A stretch of 5,791 bases of DNA. Source: Clostridiaceae bacterium. Lineage in GTDB: Bacteria > Bacillota > Clostridia > Saccharofermentanales > UBA5734. The notes beneath the pieces are model-generated. The model saw only the letters and a list, made by a program, of their open reading frames with translations. It did not search any database and was not told the origin of the DNA. A program made the position numbers and the translations under genes. Location: NCBI GenBank assembly GCA_012511525.1, contig JAAZFW010000484.1, positions 1-5,791 on the forward strand, given 5' to 3'. Positions within the stretch are counted from its first letter, which is position 1. Each line of letters opens with the position of its first letter. Positions 1 to 5,791 of the stretch are shown piece by piece.

Positions 1-11
1 CAGGACATCCT

Positions 12-88
12 GGGTCTATAGCTCAGTTGGATAGAGCAACAGCCTTCTAAGCTGTGGGTCGGAGGTTCGAGTCCTCCTAGGCTCGCCA
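12..88 (+). tRNA. tRNA-Arg (anticodon TCT), CCA encoded
   Basis: A full cloverleaf can be folded by hand. The acceptor stem pairs 12-18 with 78-84 and contains two G-U pairs (13/83 and 15/81). The D stem is 21-24 with 34-37 and its loop carries the GG pair at 29-30. The anticodon stem is 39-43 with 51-55 around loop CTTCTAA, giving anticodon TCT at 46-48. The variable loop is 56-60, and the T stem is 61-65 with 73-77 around TTCGAGT. The discriminator is G85 and CCA is encoded at 86-88. The D-loop A at 31 matches tRNA position 20, and C47 is the middle anticodon base; both are known arginine identity elements. This tRNA reads AGA/AGG codons, which are used only occasionally in the neighbouring genes. 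Its promoter lies left of the window. Confidence 0.97.
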
Positions 89-123
89 GAAAACCGTTCG
101 ACTGAGAACGGTTTTCTTTCTTC
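88..123 (+). terminator. Rho-independent terminator of the tRNA-Arg gene
   Basis: A perfect inverted repeat pairs 88-99 with 106-117 (12 bp: AGAAAACCGTTC and its complement) around a 6-base loop GACTGA. The 3' arm ends in TTTTCT and runs on into TTCTTC, giving a T-rich tail. The hairpin starts on the final A of the tRNA CCA, so the trailer is essentially the hairpin. It separates the tRNA transcript from the downstream topoisomerase genes. The T tract is interrupted by C residues, so some read-through is possible. Confidence 0.88.
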
Positions 124-157
124 AGAACGCTGTCGCGAGATGGACCCGGAACAAAGC

Positions 158-162
158 AGGAG
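158..162 (+). promoter_or_regulatory. Ribosome binding site of the B-type topoisomerase gene
   Basis: AGGAG lies 6 bases before the ATG at 169 and supports that start. The leader between the tRNA terminator and this site (124-157) shows no convincing -35/-10 pair by eye. The promoter may be weak, may overlap the terminator region, or may be replaced by read-through. Confidence 0.8.
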
Positions 163-168
163 TGTGCC

Positions 169-2154
169 ATGGCGAACAAACAGACCTACGACAACGAAAG
201 CATATCGTCCTTAAAGGGCGCCGACCGCGTCCGGCTGCGGCCGGGCGTCATATTCGGCTCAGACGACCTCGAAGGCTGCAAACACGCTTTTTTTGAAATC
301 CTGTCCAACTCGATCGACGAGGCGCGCGAAGGCTACGGCACGCAGATCGAGGTGACGCGCTTTGGTGACGGCGCGATCGAAGTGCGCGACTTTGGCCGCG
401 GCATCCCGCTGGATTTCAACACCAAGGAGAACCGATACAACTGGGAATTGGTCTACTGTGAGCTCTACGCCGGCGGCAAGTACCGCAACAACGAGGGCGA
501 GTCCTACGAATACAGCCTGGGCTTGAACGGCCTGGGGGCCTGCGCGACGCAGTACGCCTCGGCCTACTTCGACGTCGAAGTGCTGCGCGACCAGTTCCGC
601 TACAAGCTGCATTTCGAAAAGGGCAACAACGTCGGCGGCCTGGTCAAGGAACCGGTGCGCAGCCGCAAAACGGGGACGGTTCAGAAGTGGCTGCCGGACC
701 GCGACGTGTTTACGGATATCGCGATCCCGCTCGAATACTATAAGGACATCCTCAAGCGCCAGGCGATCGTCAACGCCGGCATCACCTTCATCCTCAACGA
801 CCAGTCCAGCGGCGAGACCTTCACCTTTCATTACCCGGAAGGTATCCTGGGCTATGTCCGCGAGCTGGACGGGGGCAAGGGGATCAGCACGCCGGTCCAG
901 ATCGAGGGCAGCGGCAAGGGGCGGGACCGCTCCGACAAACCGGAATACAAGGTCAAGGCGGCGATCGCGTTTAGCTTCAACAACACGGTCAACTGCATCG
1001 AGTACTACCACAACTCCAGCTGGCTGGAATACGGCGGCACGCCCGACCGGGCGGTGCGGATCGCCTTTGTCGCCGAACTGGACCGCCAGATCAAGCTGCG
1101 GGACAAGTACAAGGGCAACGAGGCCAAGATCACCTTTACCGATGTCCAGGACAGCCTGATCCTGGTCTCCAGTTCGTTCTCGACCCAGACCAGCTACGAG
1201 AACCAGACCAAGAAGGCGATTAACAACAAGTACATCTACGAGTTCATGTCGGACCTGCTGCGCAGCCGCATGGAGGTCTGGTTCATTGAGAACAAGGCCG
1301 AGGGAGACCGGGTCATCGAGCAGATCCTGATCAACAAGCGCAGCCGGGAAACAGCCGAAAAGCAGCGGCTGAACATGCGCAAAAAGCTGATGGGGTCGGT
1401 TGACATGGTCAACCGGGTCAAAAAATTCGTCGACTGCCGGACGCGCGACGTCTCGCGGCGCGAACTTTACATCGTGGAAGGCGACTCGGCGCTCGGTTCC
1501 TGCAAGATGGGCCGCGACGCCGAGTTCCAGGCGATCATCCCGGTCCGGGGCAAGATCCTCAATTGCCTGAAGGCTGAGTACAACGCCATTTTCAAGAACG
1601 AGATCATCACGGACCTGATCAAGGTCCTGGGCTGCGGCATCGAGATCCAGACGAGGCACAACAAGGACCTGTCGGCATTTGACATGGATAGCCTGCGCTG
1701 GAACAAGGTGATCATCTGCACCGACGCGGATGTCGACGGCTACCAGATCCGCACCCTGATCCTGGCAATGCTCTACCGGCTGACCCCGTCCCTGATCGAG
1801 GCCGGCAAGATCTTCATCGCCGAATCGCCGCTGTTCGAGATCACCCACCGGGTCAAGCGGGAAGAAAAGACCTATTTTGCCTTTACGGAACGGGAGAAGA
1901 GCGAACTGCTCAGCCAGCTCGGCGCCGACCGCTGCACCTTGCAGCGTTCCAAGGGCCTGGGCGAAAACGAGCCGGAGATGATGTGGCAGACCACGATGAA
2001 TCCGGAACCCCGGCGCCTGATCCAGGTGGTGGCGGAGGATACGGACAAGACCCTGGATGTCTTCGACATGCTGCTGGGCGACAACCTGGCCGCCCGCAAG
2101 CTGCACATCGAGGAGAACGGCTACCGCTACCTGGATATGCTCGACATCGGCTGA
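169..2154 (+). CDS. parE: Type IIA DNA topoisomerase, ATPase/Toprim subunit (topoisomerase IV subunit B / GyrB-like)
   Basis: This 661-residue protein is the ATP-driven gate subunit of a type IIA topoisomerase, about the usual ParE/GyrB length without the large insert of enterobacterial GyrB. An N-terminal GHKL ATPase shows E43 (catalytic base position) and N47 in EILSNSIDEA, DFGRGIP at 74-80 (D74, G76, G78) and the ATP-lid motif GLNGLGA at 118-124. The transducer domain carries the QTK loop at 346-348, whose Lys contacts the ATP gamma-phosphate in GyrB. The Toprim domain has EGDSA at 437-441, PVRGKILN after it, and the metal-binding DADVDG at 519-524 (D519, D521, D523). KGLGE at 595-599 marks the conserved C-terminal region. 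The Toprim motif reads EGDSALGS, where EGDSAGGS is usual, and the segment around the first ATPase helix is also divergent; I recall this form from clostridial second gyrase/topo IV pairs. The A-type partner follows 24 bases downstream. The ParE name is inferred from the partner's C-terminal domain; GyrB-like is the cautious alternative. Confidence 0.95.
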   Translation: MANKQTYDNESISSLKGADRVRLRPGVIFGSDDLEGCKHAFFEILSNSIDEAREGYGTQIEVTRFGDGAIEVRDFGRGIPLDFNTKENRYNWELVYCELYAGGKYRNNEGESYEYSLGLNGLGACATQYASAYFDVEVLRDQFRYKLHFEKGNNVGGLVKEPVRSRKTGTVQKWLPDRDVFTDIAIPLEYYKDILKRQAIVNAGITFILNDQSSGETFTFHYPEGILGYVRELDGGKGISTPVQIEGSGKGRDRSDKPEYKVKAAIAFSFNNTVNCIEYYHNSSWLEYGGTPDRAVRIAFVAELDRQIKLRDKYKGNEAKITFTDVQDSLILVSSSFSTQTSYENQTKKAINNKYIYEFMSDLLRSRMEVWFIENKAEGDRVIEQILINKRSRETAEKQRLNMRKKLMGSVDMVNRVKKFVDCRTRDVSRRELYIVEGDSALGSCKMGRDAEFQAIIPVRGKILNCLKAEYNAIFKNEIITDLIKVLGCGIEIQTRHNKDLSAFDMDSLRWNKVIICTDADVDGYQIRTLILAMLYRLTPSLIEAGKIFIAESPLFEITHRVKREEKTYFAFTEREKSELLSQLGADRCTLQRSKGLGENEPEMMWQTTMNPEPRRLIQVVAEDTDKTLDVFDMLLGDNLAARKLHIEENGYRYLDMLDIG

Positions 2155-2168
2155 GCGTGATACGAAAC

Positions 2169-2175
2169 GGGAGGA
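2169..2175 (+). promoter_or_regulatory. Ribosome binding site of the A-type topoisomerase gene
   Basis: GGGAGGA precedes the ATG at 2179 by 3 bases after its last A. It is a strong Shine-Dalgarno match, somewhat close to the start. The gap after the upstream stop codon has no terminator, so the two subunits should be made from one mRNA. Confidence 0.82.
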
Positions 2176-2178
2176 ACC

Positions 2179-4377
2179 ATGACCGCAAAACCCGAAGAGA
2201 ACAGGCTGCAGCAGCAGCCGATCACACAGACACTGGAAAAGAACTACATGCCCTACGCGATGAGCGTGAGCGTTTCGCGTGCCATCCCTGAGATCGACGG
2301 GTTCAAGCCGTCGCACCGCAAGCTGCTCTACACGATGTACCGCATGGGCCTTTTGGGCGGGTCCCGAACCAAGTCGGCCAATGTCGTCGGCCAGACGATG
2401 AAACTCAACCCGCACGGCGACCAGGCCATCTACGAGACTTTGGTCCGGCTGACCCGGGGCAACAGCGCCCTGCTGCACCCATATATCGATTCCAAGGGTA
2501 ATTTCGGCCGCGTCTACTCCCGGGATATGCAGTATGCCGCCGCCCGCTACACCGAAGTGCGCCTGGACAAGATCTGCGAGGAGCTTTTTTCGGGCCTCGA
2601 CAAGAACAGTGTCGATTTCATCGACAATTACGACAGCACGACCAAGGAACCGCTGCTGCTGCCGGCCGCGTTCCCGTCGCTTCTGGTTAACAGCAACCAG
2701 GGGATCGCCGTCGGTATGGCGAGCAACATCTGCTCGTTCAACCTGACCGAGGTCTGCCAGGCGGCCGCCGCTTATATCCGTGACCCGGGGTGCGACCTGC
2801 TGTCGATCATGCCGGCGCCCGATTTTTCGACCGGCGCCGAGCTGATCTACAACCGCGCCGAGATGGAGCAGATCTATAAGACAGGCCGCGGCTCGATGCG
2901 GCTGCGGGCCACCTGGCGCTTCGACAAGAAGAACAACATGGTCGAAATTGTCGAAATCCCGTACACCACGACGGTCGAGGCGATCATCGACGACATCACC
3001 GGCCTGGTCAAACAGGGCAAAGTCCGTGAGATCAACGACATTCGCGACGAAACCGACCTGAACGGATTGAAAATCGCCCTTGAACTCAAGCGTTCCACCG
3101 ATCCGGACGCCCTGATGCAAAAGCTGTTCCGATTCACGTCGCTGCAGTCGACGTTCCCGTGCAACTTCAACGTGCTGGTCAACGGCACGCCGCGCGTGCT
3201 CGGTGTGCGCGCCCTGCTGGGCGAATGGCTGGCCTGGCGGCGCGCCTGCGTGCGGCGCGAGATCAGCTACGACCTGGAGAAGAAGCAGGACCGGCTGCAC
3301 CTGCTGCAAGGCCTGGAGAAGATCCTGCTGGACATCGACAAGGCGGTGCGGATCATCCGCAGGACCGAAAAGGAATCGGAGGTCGTCCCGAACCTGATGG
3401 CCGGCTTTGGCATCGATACCGTGCAGGCGGAGTTCGTCGCGGAGATCCGTCTGCGCCAGCTGAACCGCCAGTACATTTTGCAGCGCACAGCTGACATCCA
3501 GACGCTGGTCGACGAGATCGCCGATCTGGAGGATATGCTGGCCAACCGCGAGCGCGTCGACGATCAGATCTGCGCCAACCTGGAGCGAATCGCGGCCAAA
3601 TACGGCCAAAAGCGATTGACCAGGCTGGTCCACGAAAAGGAGATCGACACGTTCGAACCCGATCAGCTGATCGAAGACTACAACTTGCGCCTGTTTTTGA
3701 CCGAGCACGGTTACATCAAGAAGATGGCCCTGACTTCGCTGCGCAGCGCGGGCGAGCTGAAGACCAAGGAAGAAGACAAGATCGTCCAGGAAATCGAGGG
3801 CAAGAACAAGGCGGATGTGTTGTTTTTCTCGGACCGCGGCAATGTCTACAAGCTCAAGTGCTACGACATCAAGGACCACAAGCCGTCTGACCTTGGCGAA
3901 TACACGCCCAACCTGCTCGAGATGGAAAATGACGAGCGGATCGTCTTTCTCCACATGACCGAAGATTACTTAGGTCATGTCCTGCTTGGTTTTGCCAACG
4001 GTAAATTCGCCCGGATTCCCCTGAATGCCTACGAAACCAAGACCAACCGGCGCAAGCTGGTCAAGGCCTACAGCACGGCCTCACCGGTGGTCCGGATTTT
4101 TTTCCTTGAAGCCGACGACGATTTTGTCGCCGTAAGCAACATCCACAAGGTTCTCGTCTTCAACAGCGCCAAGGTACCGGTCAAGCCCACGCGGACCAAC
4201 CAGGGCGTCCAGGTGCTGCTGTCCAAGAAAGGCAGTACCCTGGCCAGCTGCCGGCGCCTGTCCGAATCGAATATCGCGGACGACAAGTACTACCGTACCC
4301 GCAAGATCCCGGCCGTCGGCACCTACCTGAAAGAGGAAACGTTGCAGGACCGGCAGCTGGGACTGGACAGCATCTGA
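2179..4377 (+). CDS. parC: Type IIA DNA topoisomerase, DNA breakage-rejoining subunit (topoisomerase IV subunit A / GyrA-like)
   Basis: This 732-residue protein is close to ParC length and shorter than most GyrA. The winged-helix domain shows R34, K43 and H46 in RAIPEIDGFKPSHRK, which is one residue shorter than the common PDVRDGLKPVHRR form. NPHGDQAIYET at 77-87 is the quinolone-region helix. R123-Y124 in AAARYTE is the active site; Y124 should form the covalent 5'-phosphotyrosine link to DNA. The tower follows, then a long charged helical coiled-coil gate around residues 365-495. From about residue 505 begins a beta-pinwheel with repeated blade-like segments (LFLTEHGYIKK, VLFFSDRGNVYKLK, HVLLGFANGKFARIP, FVAVSNIHKVLVFN). 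The GyrA box (QRRGGKG-like) expected in the first blade is absent; the aligned stretch reads RSAGELKTKEED (522-533). This favours a topoisomerase IV-like decatenase. The gene forms an operon with the B subunit upstream and leaves one base before the next start codon. GyrA-like is the alternative label. Confidence 0.95.
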   Translation: MTAKPEENRLQQQPITQTLEKNYMPYAMSVSVSRAIPEIDGFKPSHRKLLYTMYRMGLLGGSRTKSANVVGQTMKLNPHGDQAIYETLVRLTRGNSALLHPYIDSKGNFGRVYSRDMQYAAARYTEVRLDKICEELFSGLDKNSVDFIDNYDSTTKEPLLLPAAFPSLLVNSNQGIAVGMASNICSFNLTEVCQAAAAYIRDPGCDLLSIMPAPDFSTGAELIYNRAEMEQIYKTGRGSMRLRATWRFDKKNNMVEIVEIPYTTTVEAIIDDITGLVKQGKVREINDIRDETDLNGLKIALELKRSTDPDALMQKLFRFTSLQSTFPCNFNVLVNGTPRVLGVRALLGEWLAWRRACVRREISYDLEKKQDRLHLLQGLEKILLDIDKAVRIIRRTEKESEVVPNLMAGFGIDTVQAEFVAEIRLRQLNRQYILQRTADIQTLVDEIADLEDMLANRERVDDQICANLERIAAKYGQKRLTRLVHEKEIDTFEPDQLIEDYNLRLFLTEHGYIKKMALTSLRSAGELKTKEEDKIVQEIEGKNKADVLFFSDRGNVYKLKCYDIKDHKPSDLGEYTPNLLEMENDERIVFLHMTEDYLGHVLLGFANGKFARIPLNAYETKTNRRKLVKAYSTASPVVRIFFLEADDDFVAVSNIHKVLVFNSAKVPVKPTRTNQGVQVLLSKKGSTLASCRRLSESNIADDKYYRTRKIPAVGTYLKEETLQDRQLGLDSI

Positions 4378-4378
4378 C

Positions 4379-5791
4379 ATGGCACGGGGATACACCATCC
4401 AGGAAGACGAGGTAAAGAGGCCGCTGTTCCGCAGCGTCCTGATCGGCCTCATGGTTCTGGCCCTGCTGGTCGCCGTGCCGGTTGGCCTGATCCTCCATGT
4501 CCGCACGTTGCGCGCCGAGCAGTCCCTGGAACAATTCGAAAAAGCCATGTCGGAAGGCCGCTACGGCGAGGCGGTTTCCGTTTACCGTTCGGTCCGGGAA
4601 AAAGCCCTTGCCGACGGCGCCGACCCGGATTCCTTTTACCGCAGCGCGCTCGAGGCGATGGAGCAGGAGACCGGATCGGTGCTGGACCGGATCGAGCAGA
4701 AGCTGGCGAACGGCGTCGTACTCAGCCATGAGGAGATTGCCTTGGCCGAAGGCCTGGAAGAGTTGTCGGCCTCACGCCTGATCACGGCCATGCGCGCCCT
4801 GGGGCGCCGTTTCCTGCTCATGGAGATCGACCGGGCGGCCCTGGACCTGGCTTTTGACCAACTTGAAAACCTGGCCAACGTCCGCCAGGGCGTCAGCGGG
4901 TTGAGCGGCGAGTTCGACCGCATCGAAGCGCTGCGCCCGCTATCTGCAGCTGCGGCGGCCGACCTGGCGGCCGGGCGGTACTGGGCGTCCTGGGAAGGCT
5001 GGCAGCAACTGCTGTCACAGGATGATCTGGGCAGTTTTGCCCGGGAGCAACTGCTGCTTCTTGCCGAAAACTGCCGAAACGAAATGTACGAGCCCCTGAT
5101 GGAAGCGGTCCGCAGACAGATGTCCGGCGGGCGTTACCTGTCGGCCCAGCAGGAGCTGATCGCGCTGCAGGCGGTTTACCCGGACCAGGCGCAGATTGCG
5201 ATCGCCCTGGAGCAATGCGCGCCTTATGTGCCGGAAAAACGCGACGTTTACCAGGGCCCGATCGAGTTCATCACAGTCAAGCCGCTGATCAACAATCCGG
5301 CCAAGGCTTTCGACGGCGATGCTTACGCCGCGGCGGCCCAGGATTCGATGCTGACAACCACCGAGTTCTCCGCCATGCTCGAAGCGCTGTACGCCAACGG
5401 CTACATCCTGGTCGATGCGGACCGGCTCTATGACGCCGAGCGTCAGATCCAGACCCTCAAGCTGCCTCCGGGGAAGAAACCGCTCGTCCTGGTGCTGGAG
5501 GGACTCAATTATTATGTCACGCGGCGGGAAACGGGCAACAGCTGGGATCTGGTTATGGACGAAGGCGGCGAAGTGGCCGCGCAGCGCCTGGACGACGACG
5601 GACGCCTGGTCGTGGATCGGACGGGCGAGGCGATCGGGATTCTCGACCTGTTTGTCGCCGAGCATCCGGACTTTGCCCTGGACGGTGCCAAGGGGACCAT
5701 CTCCCTGACCGGATACGAGGGGGTTTTCGGCAAGATAACCGACCGGGATCAGCTCGACGACCGCAACCAGGCACTCCAGGATCACGGCATG
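4379..5791 (+). CDS. Membrane-anchored polysaccharide-deacetylase-like protein with TPR-like repeats (partial, 3' end outside window)
   Basis: An open frame of 471 codons runs from ATG 4379 to the right edge without a stop. Residues 13-18 carry basic K13, R14 and R18, then one hydrophobic segment at about 19-39, so the bulk of the protein probably faces outward on a signal anchor. Residues 45-290 are helical and charged, with a recurring GRY-centred pattern at 60-62, 199-201 and 251-253 that resembles TPR helix pairs. From about residue 294 (PIEFI, PLI, AFDGD) the sequence resembles the N-terminal part of a deacetylase-like domain that I recall from Clostridia: LPPGKKPL at 362-369, LNYY at 376-379, and DGAKG and LTGYEG at 435-448. 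In that family the segment before NYY normally carries an Asp pair; here it reads EGLNYY (E374, G375). The remaining catalytic motifs would lie beyond the window. The start is one base after the preceding stop with only a weak upstream Shine-Dalgarno (GGGACTGGA), suggesting translational coupling. The substrate is unknown, and the family assignment rests on memory. Confidence 0.75.
   Translation, partial: MARGYTIQEDEVKRPLFRSVLIGLMVLALLVAVPVGLILHVRTLRAEQSLEQFEKAMSEGRYGEAVSVYRSVREKALADGADPDSFYRSALEAMEQETGSVLDRIEQKLANGVVLSHEEIALAEGLEELSASRLITAMRALGRRFLLMEIDRAALDLAFDQLENLANVRQGVSGLSGEFDRIEALRPLSAAAAADLAAGRYWASWEGWQQLLSQDDLGSFAREQLLLLAENCRNEMYEPLMEAVRRQMSGGRYLSAQQELIALQAVYPDQAQIAIALEQCAPYVPEKRDVYQGPIEFITVKPLINNPAKAFDGDAYAAAAQDSMLTTTEFSAMLEALYANGYILVDADRLYDAERQIQTLKLPPGKKPLVLVLEGLNYYVTRRETGNSWDLVMDEGGEVAAQRLDDDGRLVVDRTGEAIGILDLFVAEHPDFALDGAKGTISLTGYEGVFGKITDRDQLDDRNQALQDHGM

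Noticed and set aside
96..109. GTTC-N6-GAAC as a possible LexA/SOS operator
   Set aside because: The half sites are in the reverse order to the Gram-positive box (GAAC-N4-GTTC), and the symmetry is fully explained by the terminator stem.
12..123. The tRNA gene as an integration site (att) for a mobile element
   Set aside because: No integrase gene and no second copy of the tRNA 3' end appear in the window, and the downstream genes are ordinary chromosomal ones.
124..157. A promoter for the topoisomerase operon in the leader
   Set aside because: No spaced TTGACA/TATAAT-like pair is visible by eye. The TCGCGA palindrome at 134-139 is too short to call an operator.
259..3954. A 1,231-residue minus-strand reading frame as a gene
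   Set aside because: It lies exactly codon-opposite to two well-recognised topoisomerase genes, its translation is low-complexity and rich in V, L, D, Q, R and A, and its length follows from the lack of TTA/CTA/TCA codons in the sense genes.
4081..4729. Overlapping minus-strand frames across the junction of the second and third genes
   Set aside because: They overlap conserved C-terminal blades of the A subunit and the anchor region of the next gene, and show no domain of their own.
5015..5785. A 256-residue minus-strand reading frame opposite the third gene
   Set aside because: It has the same codon-opposite register as the sense gene and ends where the sense gene uses a TCA codon. The sense frame has a membrane anchor, repeats and recognisable motifs, whereas the antisense frame has none.

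Overview
The window is chromosomal bacterial DNA of fairly high GC (about 60% by eye). It reads almost entirely on the + strand: a tRNA gene and its terminator, then a tightly packed run of three genes, the last cut by the right edge. The protein sequences most resemble Clostridia (Firmicutes). The type IIA topoisomerase pair belongs to a divergent form I associate from memory with clostridial genomes, and the third protein resembles membrane-anchored polysaccharide-deacetylase-like proteins of the same group. The GC content suggests a GC-rich lineage, perhaps Oscillospirales-like. That placement is inference and no search was run.

Layout: 12-88 is a complete tRNA-Arg(TCT) with encoded CCA. 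A 12-bp hairpin followed by T-rich sequence (88-123) directly abuts its 3' end and should stop its transcription. Positions 124-157 are a short leader with no gene and no convincing promoter; a Shine-Dalgarno site follows. At 169-2154 lies the ATPase/Toprim (B-type) subunit of a type IIA topoisomerase. At 2179-4377, after 24 bases carrying a strong Shine-Dalgarno site, lies the DNA cleavage/rejoining (A-type) subunit. One base after its stop codon, at 4379, starts a membrane-anchored protein with TPR-like repeats and the beginning of a deacetylase-like domain. It stays open to the last base of the window.

The two topoisomerase subunits should form an A2B2 enzyme. The B subunit binds and hydrolyses ATP and supplies the Toprim metal site; the A subunit supplies the catalytic tyrosine (Y124). 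All core catalytic residues are present, so the enzyme is probably active. The A subunit has no recognisable GyrA box, which favours a topoisomerase IV-like decatenase/relaxase over a supercoiling gyrase. Its quinolone-contact positions are also atypical (Gln and Glu where Ser and Asp/Glu are usual). The third gene is close enough to be co-transcribed and translationally coupled, but its link to topoisomerase function is unknown.

No mobile element, CRISPR array or clear defence system is visible. The points most worth a second look are the divergent topoisomerase pair, the altered metal-site motif in the deacetylase-like protein, and a 1.2-kilocodon antisense open frame that codon choice explains.
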